A stretch of DNA of 64,000 nucleotides from Akkermansiaceae bacterium (GTDB lineage Bacteria > Verrucomicrobiota > Verrucomicrobiia > Verrucomicrobiales > Akkermansiaceae). Below the pieces are notes generated by a model. The model saw only the letters and a list, made by a program, of their open reading frames with translations. It was not told where the DNA came from and ran no database searches. Below, in pieces: positions 46,882 through 55,162 of the stretch. The stretch covers positions 25,525 to 89,524 of the forward strand of contig JAPKCM010000008.1 in NCBI GenBank assembly GCA_028822935.1, read 5' to 3'. The translations under genes were made by a program, and so were the position numbers. Within the stretch, counting starts at the first letter, position 1. Each line of letters begins with the position of its first letter.

Positions 46882-46933
46882 TTTGATTGGTCAAGATAAA
46901 GAGTTTGATTAATCATAATAAGGATCTGATCAA
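46882..46933 (-). promoter_or_regulatory. Candidate operator of the metal-uptake operon
   Basis: Upstream of the binding-protein gene, a perfect dyad TGATTAATCA lies at 46906-46915. The direct repeat TTTGATT occurs at 46882-46888 and 46904-46910, 22 bp apart (two helical turns), and a further TGATCA lies at about 46927-46932. This is the kind of site a DtxR-type dimer could bind, but it does not match a known consensus exactly. Confidence 0.4.
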
Positions 46934-46943
46934 CAGTTTGGAT

Positions 46944-46978
46944 CAAGTCACCAAGTCACCAAGGCACCAAGGCACTGG
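46944..46978. repeat. 8-bp tandem repeat (TCACCAAG)
   Basis: TCACCAAG TCACCAAG then GCACCAAG and GCACTGGG, i.e. four units of 8 bp, the last imperfect. It lies between the divergent metal operon and the PSD1/cytochrome gene. Confidence 0.7.
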
Positions 46979-47066
46979 GTGAGACCCTGATCGCCCATCG
47001 CAAATGGCATTGCTAGAATCAGTCACTTAACTGAAATTTTCGAGAGACTGGACCGTAGATAGGACG

Positions 47067-50000
47067 ATGTTTCGTTCCCTCAAATCGGCGGGTCTTCTGA
47101 TTGTTTTCAGTAGTGCGCTCGAGGCTGCCCCGGAAGGTCATCTTTTCTTTGAAGAAAAGGTGCGTCCAATTTTGGCAGAGCATTGTCTTAAATGTCATTC
47201 CGAGGAGAAAAAGGTCAAAGGAGGTCTTCTTCTTGATCGGAAGGCGGGTTGGGAAAAAGGAGGTGACAGCGGAGCGGTGATTGTGCCGGGAAAGCCGGAT
47301 GAGAGTCTTTTAATGCACATGGTGCGGCGGGAGGCCAACTACGAGGCGATGCCTCCGAAGTCGAGGCTGAGTGAGGAGGAGGTTGCTATTCTCGGCGAGT
47401 GGATCGCGAAGGGTGCTCCTGATCCCCGTGACGAGGCGATTGGCGAACAAGCGCTCGATGATGGCTTTGATCTCGAAGCGCGAAAAGGATGGTGGTCCCT
47501 CCAACCGGTAAAAGAGGTGGCTGTTCCCGAGGTGAAGAACCCTGGGTGGCCGCGTAACGATTTTGATCGCTTCCTTTTAGCGAAGCTCGATGAGAAAGGG
47601 TGGAAGCCCGCGGAGGAAGCGCCGGCTGAGCAGGTGTTTCGTCGGGCTAGCGTTATTCTCACCGGGCTGTCTCCAACGCCGGAAGAGCTTAGGGTATTTT
47701 GTGCTGATCAGGAGGAAGGAGCTTACGAACGCGCGATCGACCGGCTCCTTGCTTCAAAGCACTTCGGCGAGCAATGGGCACGTCATTGGATGGATGTGGT
47801 GCGCTACGCGGAAACGAAAGCTTTTGAGGCCGATTACACCATGGCTTACACGTGGCGCTATCGCGACTATCTCATCAGGGCCTTCAATGAAGACGTAACC
47901 TTTGATCAATTCACGCGCGAGGCCTTTGCGGGAGACCTTTTGGAAACGTCCCGCCTTGATCCGAAGACCGGGTTCAACGAGTCGGTGATCGGCCCTGGTT
48001 TTTTTCTTTTCACGGATGGTCAGCATGGCCCAACCGATCTTCATGAAGACGAGGCGCGCATCTTCGATGGGATGATTAAGACTGTTGGAACGGCTTTCCA
48101 CGGCCTCACGATTGCCTGTGCTCGCTGCCACGATCATAAGTTCGATGCCATTACTGATGAGGACTACTACTCGCTCTATGGCACGCTCAAGAGTTCCCGT
48201 TTGCACTATGCCAATGTTGCCGAAGCAAAATGGAATGATGAGCGTCAGCGGCAGTTGGAAAATGCGGGAGCGGAGGTGACCAAAGCGACTCTCGCAAGCG
48301 CGCGGTCCCAGCTTGGATATCTTCCCAAGACGATTGCGCGGGTCCGTGCGATGGTGGCATCTGACGAACTCCGCAAAACGCGGGAACTCCTTTCCAAGTT
48401 GAAGGCGCCAGAACGGACGAAGAAGTTAGCGGTGATCCGGAGAGATCTCACCGAGCGAGAGGGCGCAGAGGTGGCCACGTGGTTCCTCTATTTGGCGCTC
48501 GAAAATGATCAAGAACTCAAAGGGCTTCGGCATTCGCTCCAGCATGGGAAAGCGATTCCGAAGGGAGAGGCGATAGGCCCCAAATTTGAGTATCAATGGA
48601 CCGCAAGTGGCGCGGGCTTTTCTTCGGCGGAAAAGGGGTCCTTCATTTTGAATCCTGATACTCCGCAGGTGATCGTTTCTGGAATAGGGCAGGGCCATGT
48701 CGCTGGAAATCTCTCGGCTCGACTCGATGGCACCATCCGCTCGCAGGATTTCACGCTCGATGGCAGCCCGGTAGAATTTTGGGTGAAGGGAAAAGGGGCG
48801 GTGGCTGTGCTGGTGATTCGTAATTTTGAACTCGCGGGTGCCGGGCCGACGACATCGGTTCTGAGAAAATCCATCACTAGTGACCAGTGGATCAAGGTGA
48901 GCTACCCAACAACCCTTTGGAAAGGCGAGACGGCCTTTCTGGAAGTCAGACATCAGGGTGATTTGAAGAGGCATCTTAGAGGCGCTCAGGCTCCCGGTTC
49001 GCCGAGTGACCTTGCTTGGGTTGCGGTTGGTAATTCACTGCCGAATTGGAATGAGGCCTGGCAGGGCGAGATCCCACTGGACGAGAGAATTGCTAATCTT
49101 CTCTCTCGCTCAGATCTCAGCCCGGCAGAGCATGAAGTTCTTGGAGGCTTATTTTCAAAGGGGCTCCTCAAGGTCGATCAGAGTGATCCTGCATTCGCTG
49201 CGATGAAGGCGCTTCGCCAGGCGATCGATCAGCCGGTTTATGTGCGTAGTTTGGTCGATGGCGATGAGCACCATGAACCGATCTACCTTCGAGGAAGTCA
49301 CAAGCGTCTGAGTAAGACTCCCAATCCGCGCCATTTCCTCGACGGACTTGGTGGCGACCGGCTTTCCGAAACTGGCAGTGGCCGTCTTGCTTGGGCGGAA
49401 AAAGTTCTCGCTCCTGAAAATCCTCTCACGGCCCGGGTTCGGGCGAATCGGATTTGGGCGCGCGTCTTTGGAAGAGGGATTGTGGGATCGGTGGATGACT
49501 TTGGAAAAATGGGCGAACTTCCGAGCCATCCCGAGCTCCTTGATTTTCTCGCCCGTGATTTTGTCGAAGAGGGATGGTCGACGAAGAAGCTCCTCCGGAG
49601 ATTGCTCACTTCGAGTGCCTTCCGCATGTCCTCCGTGCCTGATTCTCTTTCGGCGCAACTGGATCCCGATAACAAATTGCTTCAGCACATGCCGATCAGG
49701 CGCATGGATGCGGAGAGCATCCGAGATCACATTCTCGCCTCCAGTGGTGCTCTTAAAAAAGATCTCTATGGTCGAGGAGTTTTACCTTACGTAAAAGATC
49801 AGCCCAACAGCCGAGCCAAGCCTCCCACCGGACCACTCGATGGCGAGGGGCGTCGATCGATCTACATTCAGGTTCGGCGCAATTTTCTTCCCTCGTTTCT
49901 CCGCGCCTTCGATTTTCCGCCCTCGACCGAGCCCGTGGGACAGCGTCCGATTACGACCGTTCCCGCACAATCGCTGGCGCTTCTCAATCATCCACTCGTT

Positions 50001-50231
50001 CATGAGCAGTCCCGCAAATGGGCGGAAAGAATCCTCAAATCGAAGGGCTCGGTCGAAGATCGAATTAAGTTACTTCATCGACAAGCCTTCGCACGGGAAG
50101 CGCGCGCCGATGAAATTACTTGGGCGCTCGGTGCGCTTGAGAAGTTTGATATTTCTGCAGACGAAACTGCTGCTTGGTCCTCGCTTTGCCATCTCATGAT
50201 GAACAGAAAGGAGTTTCTCTATGTCTTTTAA
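47067..50231 (+). CDS. PSD1 protein with planctomycete-type cytochrome c domain
   Basis: 1054 residues, signal peptide at the N-terminus. The planctomycete cytochrome c segment lies at about 30-110 with the heme motif HCLKCHSEEKKVKGGLLLD and a probable Met ligand in the EAMPPKSRL region. DUF1549 (about 150-370) includes a second CxxCH (ACARCHDHKFDAI). A beta-rich insert follows, then DUF1553 (about 740-1050, ENPLTARVRANRIWARVFGRGIVGSVDDFG). It is periplasmic and probably an electron-transferring or redox-linked protein. Its last bases overlap the following DUF1501 gene by 11, a coupled pair. Confidence 0.95.
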   Translation: MFRSLKSAGLLIVFSSALEAAPEGHLFFEEKVRPILAEHCLKCHSEEKKVKGGLLLDRKAGWEKGGDSGAVIVPGKPDESLLMHMVRREANYEAMPPKSRLSEEEVAILGEWIAKGAPDPRDEAIGEQALDDGFDLEARKGWWSLQPVKEVAVPEVKNPGWPRNDFDRFLLAKLDEKGWKPAEEAPAEQVFRRASVILTGLSPTPEELRVFCADQEEGAYERAIDRLLASKHFGEQWARHWMDVVRYAETKAFEADYTMAYTWRYRDYLIRAFNEDVTFDQFTREAFAGDLLETSRLDPKTGFNESVIGPGFFLFTDGQHGPTDLHEDEARIFDGMIKTVGTAFHGLTIACARCHDHKFDAITDEDYYSLYGTLKSSRLHYANVAEAKWNDERQRQLENAGAEVTKATLASARSQLGYLPKTIARVRAMVASDELRKTRELLSKLKAPERTKKLAVIRRDLTEREGAEVATWFLYLALENDQELKGLRHSLQHGKAIPKGEAIGPKFEYQWTASGAGFSSAEKGSFILNPDTPQVIVSGIGQGHVAGNLSARLDGTIRSQDFTLDGSPVEFWVKGKGAVAVLVIRNFELAGAGPTTSVLRKSITSDQWIKVSYPTTLWKGETAFLEVRHQGDLKRHLRGAQAPGSPSDLAWVAVGNSLPNWNEAWQGEIPLDERIANLLSRSDLSPAEHEVLGGLFSKGLLKVDQSDPAFAAMKALRQAIDQPVYVRSLVDGDEHHEPIYLRGSHKRLSKTPNPRHFLDGLGGDRLSETGSGRLAWAEKVLAPENPLTARVRANRIWARVFGRGIVGSVDDFGKMGELPSHPELLDFLARDFVEEGWSTKKLLRRLLTSSAFRMSSVPDSLSAQLDPDNKLLQHMPIRRMDAESIRDHILASSGALKKDLYGRGVLPYVKDQPNSRAKPPTGPLDGEGRRSIYIQVRRNFLPSFLRAFDFPPSTEPVGQRPITTVPAQSLALLNHPLVHEQSRKWAERILKSKGSVEDRIKLLHRQAFAREARADEITWALGALEKFDISADETAAWSSLCHLMMNRKEFLYVF

Positions 50232-51612
50232 TACAAGCCACCTTAGTCGTCGCGAATTCATGCACCGGGGCTCGATGGGCTTTGGTTCGCTCGCCCTTGC
50301 CGGGCTTCTTGATCAAGAGGCGCAAGCGGCTCCGCAAGGAAGGCATTTTCAGCCGAAGGCCAAGAGCGTCATCTTTCTTTACATGGATGGCGGGGTCTCA
50401 CACGTCGACAGCTTTGATCCCAAACCCCTTTTGGCGAAAGAGAATGGTCAAAAGCCAAAGTTCGAAGTGGAAGCAACCGTCTTCAACAATAATGGCAACA
50501 TTCTCAAGAGTCCCTGGGAGTTTAAAAACTATGGTGAGAGTGGGATACCGGTGAGTGATCTCTTTCCCCATATTGGCAGCTGCGCGGATGATCTGGCTGT
50601 GATTCGTTCCATGACGGCGTTCTCGTCGAGTCACCCCAGTGCCAATTATTCACTGCACAGTGGCCAGATTTTGGCGGGCCGTCCCAGTATGGGAGCGTGG
50701 GCTTCCTATGGTTTGGGAAGCGAGAATCAGGACCTTCCGGGTTATGTTGTCATTCATGGAGGTCAGGTCCCATCGGGTGGGATGCACATGACGGGCAGTG
50801 GTTTCCTTCCGGCAGCGCATCAGCCTTCGGTGCTTCATCCCAAGGGAGTGGTCCTGCGCAACATCAACGCTCTGGAGAAGAAGGTTGGTCTTCAGGAAGA
50901 GAAGCTAGCCCTTCTGCGTGAAATTGAATCCAAGCTGACTGAACGCCGTTCCGACTCAGACCTCATCAACGCGGCGGTGAAAAATTACGAGATGGCCTAT
51001 CGCATGCAGATGGCAGTTCCTGATGTCACCGATGTTTCCAAAGAGCCAGACTACATTAAGAAAATGTATGGCCTCGAAGCGAATTTCAATAACACTCGTA
51101 CTTACGGCGCGCAGTGTCTCATGGCCCGTCGACTTGTCGAAAAGGGGGTTCGATTTATCGAGCTGACGATCAACGGAGGAAACGGAGATCGCTGGGATCA
51201 GCATGGGGGGTTGCGTGATGGCCACCAGAAGAACGCGCTCGCGGTCGATCAGCCGATCAGTGCGCTCATCAAAGATCTCAAACAACGAGGGCTTTTCGAC
51301 TCCACTCTAATTGTTTTTGCAGGGGAATTTGGGCGCACGCCATTTGCGCAAGGAAAAGATGGCCGGGATCACAATCCGCAAGGGTTTAGCATCTGGATGG
51401 CGGGCGGAGGAATCAAAGGCGGCACGATTTATGGCGCGACCGATGAATACGGTTATCATGCGATTGAGAACAAGCTCACGGTGCACGATCTCCATGCCAA
51501 CATGCTCCATCTTATGGGAGTCGATCACAAGAAGCAGACGTTCCGCTACGGGGGCCGGGATGTTAGGCTCACCGATGTGCACGGCGAGATCATCCCGGAG
51601 ATCATGGCGTAA
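50221..51612 (+). CDS. DUF1501 exported protein (second copy)
   Basis: 463 residues, twin-Arg signal (SRREFMHRGSMGFGSLALAGLL). The start is set by GAAAGGAG 8 bases upstream, inside the previous gene. Core: KSVIFLYMDGGVSHVDSFDPKP, SGQILAGRPSMGAWASYGLG, LMARRLVEKGVRFIELTING, VFAGEFGRTPFAQGKDGRDHNPQGFSIWMAGGGIKGG. Family and role as for the first copy; the two are not close duplicates. It ends 8 bases before the convergent fused permease gene. Confidence 0.94.
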   Translation: MSFNTSHLSRREFMHRGSMGFGSLALAGLLDQEAQAAPQGRHFQPKAKSVIFLYMDGGVSHVDSFDPKPLLAKENGQKPKFEVEATVFNNNGNILKSPWEFKNYGESGIPVSDLFPHIGSCADDLAVIRSMTAFSSSHPSANYSLHSGQILAGRPSMGAWASYGLGSENQDLPGYVVIHGGQVPSGGMHMTGSGFLPAAHQPSVLHPKGVVLRNINALEKKVGLQEEKLALLREIESKLTERRSDSDLINAAVKNYEMAYRMQMAVPDVTDVSKEPDYIKKMYGLEANFNNTRTYGAQCLMARRLVEKGVRFIELTINGGNGDRWDQHGGLRDGHQKNALAVDQPISALIKDLKQRGLFDSTLIVFAGEFGRTPFAQGKDGRDHNPQGFSIWMAGGGIKGGTIYGATDEYGYHAIENKLTVHDLHANMLHLMGVDHKKQTFRYGGRDVRLTDVHGEIIPEIMA

Positions 51613-51620
51613 GCAATTTT

Positions 51621-53411
51621 CTAAGATCGTAGCTTTTTTCTTAGGACGTCGCTCAGGATGTCTCCTGCGATGACGGCGGCGGCTCCCAGGAGGGCGAAGA
51701 AGAGGATTTGGTCATACTGGAGGAAGGCTTGGCGGAGGGAAATGTAGTAGCCGAGGGAGGAGACTCCGAGCATGCCTAGGACGGTCGCTTCCCGGACGCA
51801 GGATTCCCAGCGGTAGAAGAAGAAGAGGAGGAAGCGGTTGAGGGACATGGGGACGAGGGCACCAAGGAAGGTTTGAAAGCGAGAGCCGCCGAGGGTGAGA
51901 ATTTGGCGGGGTTCGGAGGGGGGGCTGTTTTCGATGACTTCTCCCCAAAGGCGACCGAGGATACCGAGGTTGTGCAGGGCGAGGGCGAGGACGAGGGGCC
52001 AGGCGCTGGGGCCGAGGATTCCGATGAGGAGGAAGGCGTAGAGATATTCGGGGACGGCGCGGGTAAGGATGAAGAGGCTGCGGACGGCAGCTCCGATGAG
52101 GGTGCGGATTTTGCCTCCGTGCATGGCGAGTCCGAGGGGTTTGGTGCTTGCGAGGGTGCGGGCTCCCCAGGGGATGAGGATGATGGCGGCGCTGCCAGCG
52201 AGGATGATGGCGGCGAGGGACATGGCAATGGTGTTGGCGAGGGCTTCCTGTCCGGGATCATTCCAGAGGTCGGTGACCCAGGGGAGGAGTTGGTCGGAGC
52301 CGGCTTCCCATGCGGCGGTGCGCTCGTCCCAGGTGGGGACGGGATTTTTTGGGGCTACGGGATCGGGAGTAAGGTGGGCGAAGAAGCGGGAGAGGCGGTC
52401 GCTGCGCTGGCTCTCGAAGACGGCGGGTTTAAGGAGGACGTCGCCGAGGTTCCAGGCGGCGATGATGGCGACGAATCCGGCGAGGCCGAGGGAGCGGACG
52501 AGGGAGTTTTTGGGCCGAGTTTTTCTGAGTTGGGTTTCGGTGATTTGATCTGGCTGTGAGGTGCGGGGGCGGCCATCGCGGAGTCGTTTCCGGATGAGGT
52601 TTCCGATGGCTTCGACAAGGACGACGAGGGCAATAAGGATATAGAGTTGGGTCCAGACTTCGCCGTAATAGAGGTTTTCGAAGGAGCGGCTGATGCCGAG
52701 GCCGATGGTCTCGATGCCGATGAATCCGAGGACGGCGGAGGCGCGTAGCGAGCACTCGAAGCGGTAGAGGGTGTAGCTTACCATGTCTGGCAGCGCGGCG
52801 GGGAGGATGCCACCGAGGAAACTCTGCGTAGCGCTTCCACCGGAGGAGCGGATGATTTGCTGAGCGGAGCGGTTCTGTTCGTCGATGAGCTCCGAGTAAA
52901 CTTTTCCTAAAATGGCGGCGGCGGGGAGCCCGAGGGCGAGGCAGGCGGTGATGGGGGAGTCGCCCACGGCGGCGAGGAAGAGGAGGGCCCAGATGAGTTC
53001 GTGGATCGCGCGAACGAGGGAGAGGAGCATGCGGATGCTCCAGCGGAAAATATTAAAGAGGGGGCGGAGACGGTTTGTGGGAAGGGCAAGCTCTGAGGCT
53101 AAGAGGCCGAAGATGAGGCCGATGGGGATGGCCATCGACATGGCGATAAGTGCGTAGCGGAAGGTGCGGAGGAGGTCGTGCCCGACACGCTCGAGGAAGG
53201 GGGTGACGCCGACGGGGAGGGTGGTGTTTTCATCCGTGAAGGAGGGAGAGAAGGCGGCGGTGAAGAAACGACTGGTGGTGGACCAGGGGTCGGCGGTTTC
53301 TGAAAGATTGACGATGTTGGTGCCAAGTCTTGTGACGGTCCATGCGAAGGCGAGGGCGAGAATAATGAGGAGCCATCGGCGACCAAAGAGCATGGCTCGC
53401 GCCGATTTCAT
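51621..53411 (-). CDS. Fused PhnE-type ABC permease (two PhnE domains in one chain)
   Basis: 596 residues, two tandem copies of the phosphonate-type permease domain: the first around 75-275 (RVGHDLLRTFRYALIAMSMAIPIGLIFGL, ELIDEQNRSAQQIIRSSGGSATQSFLGGILPAALPDM), the second around 385-590 (ALANTIAMSLAAIILAG, EVIENSPPSEPRQILTLGGSRFQTFLGALVPMSL). PhnE is usually a dimer of ~270 residues, so here the whole transmembrane pair is one protein. It begins within the end of the ATPase gene (4-base overlap). The substrate could be phosphonate, phosphite or, by the type of binding protein, selenate. Confidence 0.92.
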   Translation of the reverse strand: MKSARAMLFGRRWLLIILALAFAWTVTRLGTNIVNLSETADPWSTTSRFFTAAFSPSFTDENTTLPVGVTPFLERVGHDLLRTFRYALIAMSMAIPIGLIFGLLASELALPTNRLRPLFNIFRWSIRMLLSLVRAIHELIWALLFLAAVGDSPITACLALGLPAAAILGKVYSELIDEQNRSAQQIIRSSGGSATQSFLGGILPAALPDMVSYTLYRFECSLRASAVLGFIGIETIGLGISRSFENLYYGEVWTQLYILIALVVLVEAIGNLIRKRLRDGRPRTSQPDQITETQLRKTRPKNSLVRSLGLAGFVAIIAAWNLGDVLLKPAVFESQRSDRLSRFFAHLTPDPVAPKNPVPTWDERTAAWEAGSDQLLPWVTDLWNDPGQEALANTIAMSLAAIILAGSAAIILIPWGARTLASTKPLGLAMHGGKIRTLIGAAVRSLFILTRAVPEYLYAFLLIGILGPSAWPLVLALALHNLGILGRLWGEVIENSPPSEPRQILTLGGSRFQTFLGALVPMSLNRFLLFFFYRWESCVREATVLGMLGVSSLGYYISLRQAFLQYDQILFFALLGAAAVIAGDILSDVLRKKLRS

Positions 53412-54142
53412 GAGGAGTAGAGGTCGGAGATTTCGTCGTCGGTGGGTGTGCCATCGAAGGCGATTTGGCCCTCTTTCAAGCCGATGATACGGGGGAAGAA
53501 CTCGCGTGCGAGTTCGACTTGATGCAGGGAGACGATGAGGGTGAGGCCAGCGTCATCGCAAAGGGCGGTGAGGAGTTTGAGGACGTCGCGTCCGCGGGCG
53601 GGGTCGACGGCGCTGAGCGGCTCGTCGGCGAGAAGGATTTCTGCGTGTTGGAAGAGGGTGCGGGCGAGGGCGACGCGTTGGCGTTGGCCACCGGAGAGGG
53701 AATCGGTGCGGTCGTAGATTTTTTCGGCGATGTCGAGCCGCTCGAGGGTGGCGAAGATTTCGTCGCGGTCGGTTTTTGAAGGAAAGAGGAGGTCGCGGCA
53801 GGTGCGAAGAAAATTCCGGGTGCCGCTGCGGCCGAGGATGATGTTTTGGATGACTCGAAGGTTCGCGACAAGGCCGAGGTCCTGGGGGAGCATACCGATC
53901 TTAGATCGGGTCTCGCGGATGGAGGTGGCGCAGTTTCCAGCGAGATCGCAGCCGAGGGTTACGACGTTTCCGGAGGTGGGTTTTTCTTGGAGTCCGAGGA
54001 GGCGGAGGAGGGTGGTTTTTCCACTGCCGGAGGGGCCGATGAGGGCGATTTTTTCGCCCGGGTTCAAAGAAAGCGAGACCCCGGACAATGCCGAGGTCAC
54101 GCCGTAACGCAGGGTGGCGTCTTTGACTGTGATGAGACTCAC
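53408..54142 (-). CDS. PhnC-type ABC transporter ATPase
   Basis: 244 residues. Walker A GPSGSGKT (36-43), signature LSGGQRQRVALARTL, Walker B AEILLADEPLSAVDPARG, and the H-loop VSLHQVELAREF. These are all characteristic of phosphonate-type importers. It starts 6 bases after the binding-protein gene. Confidence 0.93.
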   Translation of the reverse strand: MSLITVKDATLRYGVTSALSGVSLSLNPGEKIALIGPSGSGKTTLLRLLGLQEKPTSGNVVTLGCDLAGNCATSIRETRSKIGMLPQDLGLVANLRVIQNIILGRSGTRNFLRTCRDLLFPSKTDRDEIFATLERLDIAEKIYDRTDSLSGGQRQRVALARTLFQHAEILLADEPLSAVDPARGRDVLKLLTALCDDAGLTLIVSLHQVELAREFFPRIIGLKEGQIAFDGTPTDDEISDLYSS

Positions 54143-54148
54143 TTACGC

Positions 54149-55078
54149 TTATTCCATGCCAAGGGATTTCATGACCTCGGCGATTCTATTGAAGGAGTCG
54201 TTATCGATTTCGATGAGTTTTTTACGGCGGAGGGCGTTGAGCACGGCAGGGTCCTCACACTTGATAAGAGCGGCTTGGAGCTTGTCGGTGAAGCCTTCGC
54301 CAAACTGCTCTTCGAGCACGGGGTGCGCGGTGAAGTTGTAGTCGGCATAGTCCGGGGTTTCCCAGATCACCGAAATCTTTGCGGCCGCGTCGGCCTTTGT
54401 AGGATCGGCGACGAATTTTTCGTAGGCAGTGTAGCTCAGGACGCCGGCCTCGAAGGTGCCATCGGCAACTTGCTGTGCGGTTTTGTCGTGAGAACCTGAG
54501 AATCCCAGGGGCTTCTTGGTGAAGAAGTCTTCGGGTCCTTTACCGGACTCCTTCGTGATGAAGTGGGTAGGCATCACTCGCCCGGAGGTTGATCCGGTGC
54601 TTCCAAAGGTGAAGGTTTTGCCGGCGATGGCGGTGGGGAAGGCGTCCGATTTTTGGATTCCGGTGGCATTGTTTGCGATGAAGTAGGATTTGTATTGGGG
54701 GTCTACTTCGCCACAGGCGATGGCATTGGCACCTTCGACTGCTCTACGGGCTTGGATGCCGGCGACGCCGCCGAACCACGCAAGTTGGATGTCACCGTTT
54801 GAGAATTTCTCAACGGAAGCACTGTATTTCGCGGAGGCGACGAACTCGACTTTGATGCCAAGTTCTTTGGCGAGGTAGTCGGCGACGGGCTTGAATTTCT
54901 CAGCCTGTGCGGTGGTCTCGGTATCCGGAATGGCAGAAAAGCGGAGGACCGTTTCGGGGTTAGCTTCTTTTTCGCCACAGCCGGAGAGTGCGATTGCGGT
55001 TCCAGCGATTAATATGCCACTTGCGCAGCCTTTCAATATCTGGGAGATCGACCGATCCCCCGGTTTGAATGAATTCAT
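54149..55078 (-). CDS. PhnD-like periplasmic binding lipoprotein (putative selenate type)
   Basis: About 309 residues from the ATG at 55078. A lipobox occurs in ILIAGTAIALSGC. The PBP2 fold reads LRFSAIPDTETTAQAEKFKPVADYLAKELGIKVEF, then IQLAWFGGVAGIQARRAV, CGEVDPQYKSYFIAN and TFGSTGSTSGRVMPTHF. The LAWFGG-GVQARRAV and DPxYKSYFIA wording is what I recall from the family annotated as a putative selenate ABC transporter binding protein, a PhnD relative. No selenophosphate synthase or selU gene is in the window, so the substrate stays open (phosphonate, phosphite, selenate). Confidence 0.85.
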   Translation of the reverse strand: MNSFKPGDRSISQILKGCASGILIAGTAIALSGCGEKEANPETVLRFSAIPDTETTAQAEKFKPVADYLAKELGIKVEFVASAKYSASVEKFSNGDIQLAWFGGVAGIQARRAVEGANAIACGEVDPQYKSYFIANNATGIQKSDAFPTAIAGKTFTFGSTGSTSGRVMPTHFITKESGKGPEDFFTKKPLGFSGSHDKTAQQVADGTFEAGVLSYTAYEKFVADPTKADAAAKISVIWETPDYADYNFTAHPVLEEQFGEGFTDKLQAALIKCEDPAVLNALRRKKLIEIDNDSFNRIAEVMKSLGME

Positions 55079-55162
55079 TATTCTTCTCTTATGGTGCGTA
55101 AGTTTGTTGCCACGCGCAGGCACTCTCAAGCACATCGGGACGAAGTGCAACGGATAATTTTC

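Noticed and set aside
46944..46978. Tandem repeat as a CRISPR array
   Set aside because: 8-bp units without spacers and no cas genes.
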